Shown here: positions 8,653 to 17,685 of the stretch, piece by piece
Layout: each line of letters opens with the position of its first letter
Position numbering within the stretch: the stretch's first letter is position 1
NCBI GenBank assembly: GCA_038230255.1
Contig: JBBRNP010000005.1
Coordinates: 208,753 to 272,752, forward strand
Length of the DNA stretch: 64,000 nt
Origin: AV40 sp038230255
GTDB lineage: Bacteria; Verrucomicrobiota; Verrucomicrobiia; Chthoniobacterales; UBA10450
Reading direction: 5' to 3'
The notes under the pieces: model-generated
The model's input: the letters and a program-made list of their open reading frames with translations, nothing else
What the model was told of the DNA's origin: nothing
Database searches by the model: none
Made by a program: the position numbers and the translations under genes

Positions 8653-8993
8653 TAGCGAACGATGGGGTTGTACCAGGCAAGATAGGTGAGCCAAAACAGG
8701 GCGAAGACGAAAAAGCCGGTAAAAATCAGGACGCGGTAGATCAATTTCTTTTCGGCGGCGAGATGCATAAAGACTGCGCCGACTAGACTGACTTTAAAGA
8801 CCGCGAGGAGTAGAGCGACGATGATATTGGCTTTTTGCGAGCCGAAATTCACATATGACAATCCGACGGTCAGAGCGGTGCAAACAATCAACGCGGCGCC
8901 GACCATCAAGTAGCCTTTGACGTGCTTTTGGATGCCGTGGGCGTACTCCTCGTGTTCGGCCGGGTCTTGTGAGATGTCAGGCGGGTTGTTCAT
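8652..8993 (-). CDS. Cytochrome c oxidase subunit IV (prokaryotic type)
   Basis: The 113-residue protein has an acidic, histidine-containing N-terminus and three transmembrane segments. The second contains the family signature ALLLAVFKVSLVGAVFMHL, matching the prokaryotic COX4 family (PF03626), a small subunit that stabilises the oxidase core. It lies three bases after coxC and is coupled to the following small gene. Confidence 0.85.
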   Translation of the reverse strand: MNNPPDISQDPAEHEEYAHGIQKHVKGYLMVGAALIVCTALTVGLSYVNFGSQKANIIVALLLAVFKVSLVGAVFMHLAAEKKLIYRVLIFTGFFVFALFWLTYLAWYNPIVR

Positions 8994-8996
8994 GGC

Positions 8997-9872
8997 TTAG
9001 AGCAAATAGAAAAGCGGGAAGACAAAAATCCAGACAAGATCGACAAAGTGCCAGAAGAGTCCGCAGACCTCGACCCGATTGGCCAGGTGTTCGGGATTGC
9101 GTTGGTAAAGCCGTTTGCTGACGGGCAGCCACATGTAAATGAAAACGAGCACGCCACCGAGCACATGCGCTCCGTGTAAACCGGTAATGGTGAAGTAACT
9201 CGCGAAATAGGCACTGTGCCAGGGTCCGAACGAATCGATTCTCTCAACGTCTTCCTTCTCAATCGTCGCGAGGTGATCGGTCGGCGGAACATAAAGAAAG
9301 TGAGGACGATCGTTCGCTGGACTGTTGGGATCCACGTAAACCGGATCGAGTCCGATTTCGTATTCTTTGATATTCGCGTCCGTGCGCGCTTCCGGATTGT
9401 GGAGGTGACCACTGATCTCGATTCGCGGCTCCAGTCCTTTTTCCGTCCGGCGGTTGTTCCCGAAGTACTGCTCGTACTTTTCGAGCGCAGCCGGTTTGAT
9501 GAAAATGCCGTAGTGCTCAAACTTCTGCGGCCATTCGTAATAAAGCTTAACGAACAGGAAGATGACGCCGCACAGAATGGTGGCGAGCATGTACCACCAA
9601 TAGGCGCGGTAACGACGCATCTTGAGCGCGGCCCAGGCCAGAACAACCGTGACCGATGACAGGATCAGGATCGCCGTGTTCATCGTCCCGACTGGAACGT
9701 TGAGCAGACCGTGCGGCCATTCGCCCGGTCGCGCGTCGAGCCGCAAGAAAATGTAGGCCGAGAACAGCCCGCCAAAGAGCATCACTTCGGACGCGAGAAA
9801 CAGCCAGATGCCGATCTTCGCGTTCCACAGACCGGTGTCCGGCCGAGTGGATATGGTGTACGGGATTTCCAT
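8997..9872 (-). CDS. coxC: Cytochrome c oxidase subunit III with a hydrophilic insert
   Basis: The 291-residue protein starts with the standard subunit III block (KIGIWLFLASEVMLFGGLFSAY). It ends with the signature GLHGAHVLGGVLVFIYMW and a WHFVDLVWIFVFPLFYLL C-terminus. Between the third and fourth transmembrane segments (about residues 100-195) it carries roughly 90 hydrophilic residues that are absent from typical bacterial subunit III. Seven transmembrane helices would be usual; fewer are visible here, about five. It sits between coxA and the subunit IV gene. The decamer at 9036-9045 lies in its 3-prime coding end (VDL). Confidence 0.9.
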   Translation of the reverse strand: MEIPYTISTRPDTGLWNAKIGIWLFLASEVMLFGGLFSAYIFLRLDARPGEWPHGLLNVPVGTMNTAILILSSVTVVLAWAALKMRRYRAYWWYMLATILCGVIFLFVKLYYEWPQKFEHYGIFIKPAALEKYEQYFGNNRRTEKGLEPRIEISGHLHNPEARTDANIKEYEIGLDPVYVDPNSPANDRPHFLYVPPTDHLATIEKEDVERIDSFGPWHSAYFASYFTITGLHGAHVLGGVLVFIYMWLPVSKRLYQRNPEHLANRVEVCGLFWHFVDLVWIFVFPLFYLL

Positions 9873-9875
9873 TCG

Positions 9876-11753
9876 TTAATGCACCAGGACCGGCTCGGCC
9901 GCTCGCCGAGATCGCTCAGAGGGTTCGACCGGTTCGTTCTGCATGGTGAAATCTTTTTCGCGCCCGGGCAGGCTGTATTCGTACGGGCCGCGATAAGCAA
10001 CCGGCGTGATTACGAAGTTGCCATGCGGTGGCGGTGAAGGCGCGGTCCACTCCAGCGTGGTCGCTTCCCACGGATTGTCGTTCACTTTTTTACCGTGCTT
10101 GATGCTCCAGAAGAAATTGAAGATGAATGGAATTTGCGCGAGGCCCATGATCCACGCCGCCCATGAAATCGGCGTGTTCCATTGAAAACCGGTCAGGCCC
10201 CAAATGTGTTCGCCGGACAAGGTCCAACCCTGTCCGCCATCGTACCAGCGACGATGCATGCCGAGCATGCCCTGCAAAAACATCGGCAGGAAAATTACGT
10301 TCATGCAAATGAGCGACGGCCAGAAATGCACTTTGCCCCAGAACTCGTTCATCATCCGCCCGGTCGCCTTTGGGTACCAATAATAAACGCCGGCGAACAA
10401 TCCGAAGATCGTCCCCGGAGCGACGATGTAATGGAAATGCGCAATGATGTAATAGGTGTCGTGCAGGTAGAGATCGGCCGAATTAAACGCCAGCGGTATA
10501 CCGGTCAGTCCGCCAATGCCGAACATGGGCAGAAACGCGGTGGCCCATAACATCGGGACCGTGAACCGGATTGATCCGCCCCAGAGCGAAATGAAAAACG
10601 CGCTCAGGATGATGACCGACGGGATCGAAATCAGGAGCGTGGTCGTTTGGAAAAACGCGCTCACGGTTGAGCCCATCCCGGTCAGCCACATGTGATGCGC
10701 CCACACCACGAACGACAGAAAGCCGATCACGAGCACGGAGAAGACGAGCGATTTGTAACCCCAGAGCGGCTTGCGCGAATTGTTGGCGAGAATTTCGGCG
10801 ACGATCCCGAACGCGGGTAAAATTAACACATAAACTTCCGGGTGACCGAGGAACCAGAACAAGTGTTGCCACAAAAGTGGACTGCCACCGCCGCTGATGT
10901 GGAGCGGCGCGCCGTTCACGATCATTCCAGCGGGCAGGAAAAAGCTCGTCGCCGCGGTTCGGTCCATTAGTTGCATGACGATGGCCGCCTCCAGCGGAGG
11001 AAACGCGAGCAACAACAAGAATGCGGTGACAAATTGCGACCAGACGAAAAACGGGAGACGCATCCAGGTCAGGCCTTTGGCGCGCAGTTGAATGATGGTG
11101 GTGATGAAATTGACCGCGCCGAGCAACGACGACGTAATTAGAAAGATAAATCCGACCAGCCACAGGGTTTGGCCGTTTAGAAATGGATGGAACCCCGGGC
11201 CCTTGTCAGAGATATCGGACAAAGGCGTATAGGAAGTCCAGCCGCCCTTGGCCGCGCCGCCGGGAACAAAAAAACTGGTCAACATGATGACTCCGCCCAC
11301 GGCGAACGCCCAGAAACTGGCGGCGTTTACTTTCGGGAAGGTCATGTCCGGGGCCCCGATTTGGAGAGGCACGACAAAGTTCCCAAACGCAGCGAACGCG
11401 ACCGGCACGACGCCGAGGAAGATCATGATGGTGCCGTGCATGGCGCCCAATGAGTTGTAAAACTCGGGCGTCATCTTGCCGTCGGGCATGGTGTTGGCCC
11501 CGAAGAAATACGGCAGCCACTTCCCAATTACCGGCAGCGCCTGGCCGGGATAGGCCAGCTGCCAGCGCATGATCATCATCAAGGAAAAACCGAAGAAGAG
11601 AAAAATGAGCCCGCACAGCCCGTACTGGATCCCGATCATCTTGTGGTCGGTCGAGAAAATGTATGTTCGCCACCAACCGAGTTGGTGATGTTCGTGCTCC
11701 CCGGAGTGAGCGTGCGGATCGTGATGGGTTTCGAAAGAAGTGGAAGCGTCCAT
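9876..11753 (-). CDS. coxA: Cytochrome c oxidase subunit I (aa3 type, catalytic)
   Basis: The start at 11753 gives 625 residues beginning MDASTSFETHHDPHAHSGEH, a His-rich cytoplasmic tail, followed by STDHKMIGIQYG. All redox ligands are present: low-spin heme His in MHGTIMIFLG, the Cu-B His and cross-linked Tyr in GHPEVYVL, the two Cu-B His in WAHHMWLTG, and both heme His in HDTYYIIAHFHYIV. This is an active A-type heme-copper oxidase that reduces oxygen and pumps protons. It is the first gene of the nine-gene operon ending with sco. A longer reading to 11855 lacks homology. Confidence 0.95.
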   Translation of the reverse strand: MDASTSFETHHDPHAHSGEHEHHQLGWWRTYIFSTDHKMIGIQYGLCGLIFLFFGFSLMMIMRWQLAYPGQALPVIGKWLPYFFGANTMPDGKMTPEFYNSLGAMHGTIMIFLGVVPVAFAAFGNFVVPLQIGAPDMTFPKVNAASFWAFAVGGVIMLTSFFVPGGAAKGGWTSYTPLSDISDKGPGFHPFLNGQTLWLVGFIFLITSSLLGAVNFITTIIQLRAKGLTWMRLPFFVWSQFVTAFLLLLAFPPLEAAIVMQLMDRTAATSFFLPAGMIVNGAPLHISGGGSPLLWQHLFWFLGHPEVYVLILPAFGIVAEILANNSRKPLWGYKSLVFSVLVIGFLSFVVWAHHMWLTGMGSTVSAFFQTTTLLISIPSVIILSAFFISLWGGSIRFTVPMLWATAFLPMFGIGGLTGIPLAFNSADLYLHDTYYIIAHFHYIVAPGTIFGLFAGVYYWYPKATGRMMNEFWGKVHFWPSLICMNVIFLPMFLQGMLGMHRRWYDGGQGWTLSGEHIWGLTGFQWNTPISWAAWIMGLAQIPFIFNFFWSIKHGKKVNDNPWEATTLEWTAPSPPPHGNFVITPVAYRGPYEYSLPGREKDFTMQNEPVEPSERSRRAAEPVLVH

Positions 11754-11887
11754 TCGAGAAAAAGTTACCCTCTCAATATTGAAAGAGAAAGCCTCATTGC
11801 AAAGTCCGATTTTATCGATTGCTTGCCGCGCCGTAGGTCCGAGCCGGACTGGCATTCGGCGTAGGCAGGTCGACCTTTGGTTGGTCG

Positions 11888-12691
11888 TCAGGCACCGGGG
11901 TCGGGACTCTTCTCCTCCAAATACCCGAATCTCCGCAGCGAAGCCGCCGCCGCCGCTTCCAGCTTGGAGACAATTTCGCGCGGAGAGGTTTGCCAGCGGC
12001 CGAGACTTTCCGGGGGCGTTATTTCCGCCCGGGCGATCGGTTCGGGATCAATCGTCGATTCCAGAAAGTTCAGGATCCGGACCGTCGTCTCCAACGGCTT
12101 GGCGCAGAGATCTTCGAAGCGCACCCGAAGATAATTCTCGCGAAGGCTGCTCTCGCCATAATCGGCCGCGTAAGAATTGACCTTTTCCCACATCAACACC
12201 GAGCGCTCCGGCACCGACCGAAACAGGCGCTCGCCCCAGCTGAGCACGGCGGGCCCGTGTTTGCGGATCTGATTTTGATTTCGGGAAAGCGCCATATCGC
12301 GGCCGTCGCGCAACACGTGAATGAATTTCAATTGCGGGAATTGAGCCTGCAGGAATGGGAGCAAATAAATACTTCGCGGCGCCTTCCAACCCCAGCGGAT
12401 TTCGCGGCGCTCCGCTTGTGGAATGTGACGCGCGAGAGCAGCGTGAAAATCCTCTTTCATCCGCGCCGCTTGCCAGGGCGTCACTTTTTCTCGTCGGCGC
12501 TGCGCTGAAACGAAGGGATTAATCCAGCGGTCATGAAACGAATAAAACTCCAGCGCGTCTCCGGCCGAATTCAGCCTCGCGCCGAGGTTATAGCCTGCGA
12601 GTTGGGCGATTCGCGCGATGACACGCGTTCCGGAGCCGCCGGTCGCGCCGATCACCAATGGAACGGATTTGGCCACGCCGACACTTGCCAC
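11888..12691 (-). CDS. Sulfotransferase family protein
   Basis: From GTG at 12691 (GTG at 12676 is an alternative) the protein has about 267 residues. It begins near PLVIGATGGSGTRVIARIAQ, the 5-prime phosphosulfate-binding loop, and has the 3-prime phosphate-binding block FIHVLRDGRDMALS about 125 residues later. These are the two PAPS-binding signatures of sulfotransferases. The open frame extends further upstream to 13186, but that part is antisense to the glycosyltransferase gene at 12743 and is not counted. The acceptor is unknown; the neighbouring glycosyltransferase, second sulfotransferase and sulfatase suggest sulfated glycans or lipids. Confidence 0.75.
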   Translation of the reverse strand: MASVGVAKSVPLVIGATGGSGTRVIARIAQLAGYNLGARLNSAGDALEFYSFHDRWINPFVSAQRRREKVTPWQAARMKEDFHAALARHIPQAERREIRWGWKAPRSIYLLPFLQAQFPQLKFIHVLRDGRDMALSRNQNQIRKHGPAVLSWGERLFRSVPERSVLMWEKVNSYAADYGESSLRENYLRVRFEDLCAKPLETTVRILNFLESTIDPEPIARAEITPPESLGRWQTSPREIVSKLEAAAAASLRRFGYLEEKSPDPGA

Positions 12692-12742
12692 GGCGAAGGC
12701 TGGTGAGCAATATCCCAGCGCTGCCGCAATTTCAGCACGTCG

Positions 12743-13480
12743 ATGAAGAGCAACCGCGCAATTGTCTTTCCCGCCTGGGGCGCGGAATGGATCGATCGCG
12801 TCCGGAGTTGCATCCGCGAAAGCCAGCTCCCGGCGTATCCGATATTCTTGATGACCGACGCGGCGACGGACGTGAGCGCTTTGCCCGCCGGGATTGAAGT
12901 CGTCCGGCGCGATTGCCAGCTTTCGGGAAAGGCGAAAAAGACCGAATTTTTTATTGGTTTGCCCGAACAGATCGAGACCGCGCTGTTGATCGATGCCGAC
13001 ACGCGCGTAATCGGCGACATATCGCTGGGGTTTGAAAGGGCGGAACAACACGGCATGGCCATCGTCCCCGCGCCGCATTATTCGCTGGCCGATTTTCGCG
13101 ATTTTCGGCAGGTGATGGTAAACGAGGGAGTCACGCCCCTTGGCCAAATCATTTACAACTCGGGAGTGATATTTTGCCAGCCGCACCGGCCGGATGTGCG
13201 CGCGGTGTTCGATCTCGCGCTAGCGTTGGCGCAGAAGTATCGCGATAGAGAATGGAGCGATCAGACTTATCTTTCACTCGCGATGGAGCTGAAAGGTTTT
13301 AATCCATACACCCTTTCGCCCAGCTTCAATTATCGCGCTTTCGGCGAATTGATCAGCGGCTCGATCCGGATCTGGCATTCGTATGAACCCCTGCCCCCCA
13401 ATGCTGCGTCTCTTGAAAGGGGTTACCTCCACCGATACGAGAAAGGGAAACTCGTGAAGGCAGTGAAAGTTCCGCTGTGA
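12743..13480 (+). CDS. Glycosyltransferase-like protein (GT8-like fold)
   Basis: The 245-residue protein begins MKSNRAIVFPAWGAEWIDRV and has ALLIDADTRVIGD near residue 90, a D-x-D motif that would bind the nucleotide sugar and metal. Later features are a GQIIYNSGVIFCQP block and WSDQTYLSLAM, typical of GT-A glycosyltransferases such as GT8 relatives. It is divergent from the sulfotransferase at 11888-12691 and its stop overlaps the start of the next gene (TGATG), so it is coupled to the second sulfotransferase. Donor and acceptor are unknown. Confidence 0.65.
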   Translation: MKSNRAIVFPAWGAEWIDRVRSCIRESQLPAYPIFLMTDAATDVSALPAGIEVVRRDCQLSGKAKKTEFFIGLPEQIETALLIDADTRVIGDISLGFERAEQHGMAIVPAPHYSLADFRDFRQVMVNEGVTPLGQIIYNSGVIFCQPHRPDVRAVFDLALALAQKYRDREWSDQTYLSLAMELKGFNPYTLSPSFNYRAFGELISGSIRIWHSYEPLPPNAASLERGYLHRYEKGKLVKAVKVPL

Positions 13481-14532
13481 TGGCAGCGAACAGTCCGCGC
13501 ATTGTTGTTCACATCGGCGCTCCCAAAACCGCGTCGACGTATCTGCAACGTCGGCTACGGGCCGATCCAGATCATCTGCGGAAACAGGGCATCTACGTTC
13601 CCGTTCTTCCCCTCGTCGCCGATATGGCGGGCAACGCGAAACTTTTGGCGACAGCATTGAGTCGCCGGCCGTCACTGACTTTTCAGCGCGCCTTTCCCAA
13701 AATCGACGTGAAAGGGCTCGATCCGGCCCGGCTGGTTGCTGAACTTCTCCAAGACTGGCGAGCCGACTCCGAATCGGTCGTGCTTTCGGCGGAGAATTTT
13801 CGACCAAATCACGCGCCGCGACTGCGCGAGTTGCTTCCGAAAACTGCGCCCTGCGTCGTTGTGCTCTTTGTGCGACGACAAGACCGTTGGATCGACTCCT
13901 ACTTCAACCAAATGGTGAAGACGAACGAGATCAGCGAAGACATCAGCACGTTCGTCGCGCGACTTTGCGACACGGACGGCGAACGTCTCTGCCGCCCCGA
14001 TTGGTTCGCTCATTACGAGGCGTGGCGCGACGCCTTTGGAGATTGCAAAGTCGTCTTTTACGACGAAGTCGCGTCCGACGTCTTCGGCGCTTTCATCGCT
14101 GCTGCAGGGCTTGAACCCGTGCCCGATTTGATCGACATCGACCGCGCGCAGGTGTCGCTCAATGTTTACGAGCTGGCCTATCTGCTCGATTTGAAAACAC
14201 CGGATTATCCAGAATTTCTTCTTCGCCGGGCGGCGAGCGAAAAAGCTTCGCGCCGTCTCGGCCTTAGCGAAACTCGAAGTCTTCTCAGCAATCCCGACCT
14301 CGAGCGATTGCGCGACCGCTTCGAAGCACCGAATCATCGCCTGCTCATTGCGTTAAGGCGAAATAAGGATTCAACGCTGGTTCGATTAGACACAGCTTCA
14401 GATACAGACTCTTACTGCGACCTAAGAGAACTTTACGCTTCCGAGTCGTACGCACGTTATCGCGAATTGGCCGACGCTATTTACACTCGGCGCAATCGCC
14501 GCCACCGTTTCAGGTCGTTTTTCACACGCTAA
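13480..14532 (+). CDS. Sulfotransferase-like protein
   Basis: The chosen ATG at 13480 overlaps the stop of the previous gene; a GTG three bases upstream is also possible. The protein (350 residues) starts with RIVVHIGAPKTASTYLQRRL, the phosphosulfate-binding loop of sulfotransferases (H-I-G-x-x-K-T-A-S-T). It continues with VVLSAENF and a VVLFVRRQDRWIDSYFNQMV block corresponding to the 3-prime phosphate-binding R-x(n)-S region. It resembles bacterial sulfotransferase-like proteins found in polysaccharide clusters. With the neighbouring glycosyltransferase it may modify an exported glycan; the acceptor cannot be deduced. Confidence 0.75.
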   Translation: MAANSPRIVVHIGAPKTASTYLQRRLRADPDHLRKQGIYVPVLPLVADMAGNAKLLATALSRRPSLTFQRAFPKIDVKGLDPARLVAELLQDWRADSESVVLSAENFRPNHAPRLRELLPKTAPCVVVLFVRRQDRWIDSYFNQMVKTNEISEDISTFVARLCDTDGERLCRPDWFAHYEAWRDAFGDCKVVFYDEVASDVFGAFIAAAGLEPVPDLIDIDRAQVSLNVYELAYLLDLKTPDYPEFLLRRAASEKASRRLGLSETRSLLSNPDLERLRDRFEAPNHRLLIALRRNKDSTLVRLDTASDTDSYCDLRELYASESYARYRELADAIYTRRNRRHRFRSFFTR

Positions 14533-14539
14533 TTATTCC

Positions 14540-15910
14540 GTGAAGCCCAACATTTTGTTCATCATGTGCGACCAGCTTCGCGCCGATGCGCTTGGCTGCA
14601 CCGGAAGCTGGGTCAAAACTCCCAACATCGATCGGATCGCGCGCGAGGGCGTTCGATTTTCAAATTGCGTGACCAATTCGCCGGTCTGCATCCCAGCGCG
14701 GCTCTCGCTCGCAACCGGACGTTATCCACATAACACCGGCGTCTGGGACAATTGCCCGTTCGACTTGCCGGAAGGAACACCGACCTGGATGGGCGCGATC
14801 CGCGATGCAGGTTATCGAACAAGTTTGTTTGGAAAAGCGGCTCTGCATCGGCAGGGGCCGGACCTGCGCAAGTTCGAACACCTTCTGAAATCATACGGCT
14901 TGGACGATGTCGATGAAATCAGAGGGCCCCGTGCCAGCGTCGACACGATTTGCCACATGACGGCGCGCTGGGAGTCGCTAGGCCTGCTCGACGCTTTTCG
15001 GAAGGATATTAAGGAACGCACTGGAAAAAATAAAACGCTCGTTCGACCATCGCCGCTTCCGTTGGCGGAGTATTACGATGTTTATGTCGGCCAGCAGGCA
15101 AAGAATTACCTTCACAATTACAAACGCTCCGAGCCGTGGTTTTGCTGGGTCAGCTTCGCCGGACCACATGAGCCGTGGGACACGCCGGAGCCTTATGCCA
15201 ACATGTATCGCGCGGACGACATGCCGGCGCCGCTTAAGCGGCCGCGCATTCGAGATCGCGGTCCGAAAGGAGAACTGGATCAAAAGTTCGCCGAATCGTC
15301 AGGCAAGATCGACCATGCGCGAGAGCTGCGGGCCAATTACGCGGGAAAAGTCACCCTGATCGACGATCAGGTCGGAGAAATCCTCAAGGAGATTGAAACC
15401 CGGGGAGAATTAGACCGGACGGTGATCTTGTTTACTTCCGATCACGGTGAAATGAATGGCGACTACGATCTGATTCATAAATCCAATTTCCTAAATCCAG
15501 CGGTGCGCATTCCGCTGATCGTTAGTGCGCCGGAAATAAAGAAATCATCTCTCGCCGGAAAAATAATCGATACTCCGCTCGAATTGTTTGATGCCGGCCC
15601 AACGTTGACCGACTTCGCCGGAGGCAAACTCAATTATCCCCACTTTGCGCGTTCGTTGGCTCCGGTCTTTCAAGATCCAAACGTGGCGCACCGGCAGTTC
15701 GCCATTTCAGAGTTCGCGCTCGAAATGATGTATCTCGATCGCGACTGGAAACTGATGCTGAACCGCGAAAGTGAGCCGTATCGATTGTTTGATGTCAAAA
15801 AAGATCCTCAGGAAATGGAAGATCTGATTGGCCGGAAAGAATCCGAAGGTTTAATCGCGGAACTCAAAGACAAGCTTCTCGACCGACGAAAACAAACTGA
15901 GACGGTCTAA
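14540..15910 (+). CDS. Sulfatase (arylsulfatase family, Cys type)
   Basis: This 456-residue protein starts at GTG 14540 with KPNILFIMCDQLRADALGC, the sulfatase N-terminal metal site. The formylglycine motif is CIPARLSLATGRYPHNTG (Cys near residue 51), i.e. C-x-P-A-R instead of the commoner C-x-P-S-R. The second metal site is FTSDHGEMNGDY near residue 300. No signal peptide is visible, so it may act in the cytoplasm. It would hydrolyse sulfate esters after conversion of the cysteine to formylglycine. It lies seven bases after a sulfotransferase-like gene, giving a local sulfation/desulfation group. Confidence 0.9.
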   Translation: MKPNILFIMCDQLRADALGCTGSWVKTPNIDRIAREGVRFSNCVTNSPVCIPARLSLATGRYPHNTGVWDNCPFDLPEGTPTWMGAIRDAGYRTSLFGKAALHRQGPDLRKFEHLLKSYGLDDVDEIRGPRASVDTICHMTARWESLGLLDAFRKDIKERTGKNKTLVRPSPLPLAEYYDVYVGQQAKNYLHNYKRSEPWFCWVSFAGPHEPWDTPEPYANMYRADDMPAPLKRPRIRDRGPKGELDQKFAESSGKIDHARELRANYAGKVTLIDDQVGEILKEIETRGELDRTVILFTSDHGEMNGDYDLIHKSNFLNPAVRIPLIVSAPEIKKSSLAGKIIDTPLELFDAGPTLTDFAGGKLNYPHFARSLAPVFQDPNVAHRQFAISEFALEMMYLDRDWKLMLNRESEPYRLFDVKKDPQEMEDLIGRKESEGLIAELKDKLLDRRKQTETV

Positions 15911-15919
15911 TCGAATGCG

Positions 15920-16612
15920 CTACGCGCCACGCCCGCTCCACCATTTGGACAACTGCGATTCCGGAATTTCCGGAATGGCGCTTCCCGCCTTGTCGTAATG
16001 TGAGGTGTCGTTGAATAAAGTCAGCCGCGCGCGAGTGGCATCGCGAAAATCGACAATGTTCAGGGCGGCCGGTTTTTGATCGAGATTGTCGCGATAACGT
16101 CGCGGATCGAATCCGAGGAGCGAGCTCAGTAACAACCGAATCGTCGCTTTGTGCGACACCACCAGAATATTCTCGCCCGGGTGACTTCGAACCAGCTCGA
16201 TTAACGCCGGCAGCGCGCGAGCGGTCACCGCCAATCCGCTTTCACCGCCCATTGGCGCGAACGTGTACGGATCCTTTTCCCATTCCGCCGCTTCCTCGGG
16301 AAATTTTTCCTCCACTTCGCGCCGCGTCATCTGTTCCCAGCGTCCGTGGTTAATTTCACGAAACCCGTCCCGCGTCTGGACTTCGAGTTTGTGCGGCACC
16401 GCCAAAATGCTGGCCGTTTCAACCGTGCGACCCAACGGCGAAGCGTAGACAGCCGTGATTTTTTCGTGACTCAAACGATCGGCCAGCCGGCGCGTTTGTT
16501 CGCGGCCTTCATCGGAAAGCGCCACGTCTGTCGCGCCGGCAAAGCGATCTTCAGCGCTCAATACCGTCGCGCCGTGTCGCACCATGAAGACTCGCGTAAC
16601 CGCCGACTTCAT
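15920..16612 (-). CDS. Histidine phosphatase superfamily protein (phosphoglycerate mutase-like)
   Basis: The protein has 230 residues with the catalytic RHG motif in VFMVRHGATVLSAEDRFAG (about residues 8-26). It also has the second arginine region ASPLGRTVETA, a glutamate in FREINHGRWEQ and the second histidine in ILVVSHKATIRLLL. All four catalytic positions are present. Family members are phosphatases of sugar phosphates, nucleotides or cobalamin precursors (CobC-like). The last 35 residues extend beyond the core. Substrate unknown. It is convergent with the sulfatase gene, nine bases away. Confidence 0.85.
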   Translation of the reverse strand: MKSAVTRVFMVRHGATVLSAEDRFAGATDVALSDEGREQTRRLADRLSHEKITAVYASPLGRTVETASILAVPHKLEVQTRDGFREINHGRWEQMTRREVEEKFPEEAAEWEKDPYTFAPMGGESGLAVTARALPALIELVRSHPGENILVVSHKATIRLLLSSLLGFDPRRYRDNLDQKPAALNIVDFRDATRARLTLFNDTSHYDKAGSAIPEIPESQLSKWWSGRGA

Positions 16613-16697
16613 AATCGTTGCTCGTCATCGCGCAAATTCCGCGAAAAGGCAATCCTGCCGGTTAGATGGGATCCTTCTAAAACCGACCAAATCGATT

Positions 16698-17579
16698 CTA
16701 GCGCTCGATTTCGGGCAGCGTGGGGGTGAAGGCGAAAAAGAAAATCGGCAGCAGGGCCGCAGCCACCGCAGAAGTGATCGTCGAAATGTTCATGAGCCAA
16801 ACCAGCGCAACATTACTCGGATGGTAGGCGAAGCCTAAGATTGCGAGTGGTAGCAGAACGGCGACTGCGACACTCTCGCAGACAATGAATCGACGCATTT
16901 TCGCTTTGCGGCGCCGCCTGGACAAAGCGGTCTCGCCGGTTTGCGCGAACGTCTCAAAAAAGTCCGATTGCGGATTGGAAGTTTCGTCCGGGCGCTCAAT
17001 TTCAGGCGCGGGCCGCGCCTGAACCGGTGTTGCCCGCCTCACCGGCGCAACGGGTTCCGCGGGCGACGCCAGAATATTGTCCTGAACCGTCTCGGCTGGA
17101 GGTGGTGGCATCATCCGCGGCGGACGCGCGACTCTGGGCGGCCTCATTGGAATCACGTTTCGGGCAGGCGCCGTGGGCGAGGCGTGCGGGGTTTGTTCCC
17201 CGCCAATGTTCCCGTTTGGAGCAGGATCCATTGCCGGTGCGCGCATGTTCCAGCGGACTTTGGGTTTTAAAGTTGGCGGAAGCGGCATTTTCCTGACTGG
17301 CGGTTCTGGGACGCGAGGCGGCGGCGCGCTCGCCCGACGGAGCACTGGATTGGGCGGCGGAGCCGGCGTTTTGCTGCGAACCGGCTCTGGATTTTCCCGG
17401 CGAACCACTGGTGCCGGTCGCGCTTGCGGACTAGGCAGCGGCACAATGGCGGGTCTCTTTCGCGGCCTCTCGACGACCGGCGCGGGCTCAGCCTGTTCGT
17501 TCTTCGGTTTGCGCGAAGGAACGACCGTCCGCGTGAAATGGTCGGGAAAACTGTACGATTCGCTCGGGATGAGAGACAT
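16698..17579 (-). CDS. Proline-rich membrane protein, unknown function
   Basis: From ATG 17579 the protein has 293 residues. Residues 1-200 are a Pro/Arg/Ala-rich, low-complexity region without recognisable domain. A basic stretch (SRRRRKAKMRR) precedes two transmembrane segments at the C-terminus (about 232-254 and 262-285). The layout suggests a long disordered cytoplasmic arm anchored to the inner membrane. I recognise no family. It is divergent from dinB at 17686. The frame extends upstream to 17717 but lacks composition continuity there. Confidence 0.6.
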   Translation of the reverse strand: MSLIPSESYSFPDHFTRTVVPSRKPKNEQAEPAPVVERPRKRPAIVPLPSPQARPAPVVRRENPEPVRSKTPAPPPNPVLRRASAPPPRVPEPPVRKMPLPPTLKPKVRWNMRAPAMDPAPNGNIGGEQTPHASPTAPARNVIPMRPPRVARPPRMMPPPPAETVQDNILASPAEPVAPVRRATPVQARPAPEIERPDETSNPQSDFFETFAQTGETALSRRRRKAKMRRFIVCESVAVAVLLPLAILGFAYHPSNVALVWLMNISTITSAVAAALLPIFFFAFTPTLPEIER

Positions 17580-17685
17580 GGCCTGCAGGTGGGAGCCAAA
17601 TGTTGTAGCGATTCCAGTTTTTTTCGTCAACCTAAACGTGCGCCGACGAACATGAGATTGCCATGTTTTGAAGCTACATTGGCGA

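Noticed and set aside
11754..11855. N-terminal extension of coxA
   Set aside because: The extra residues lack similarity to subunit I, and the ATG at 11753 starts a typical His-rich tail.
12692..13186. Upstream extension of the sulfotransferase frame to 13186
   Set aside because: It is antisense to the glycosyltransferase gene and has no sulfotransferase similarity; the PAPS loop appears only near 12676.
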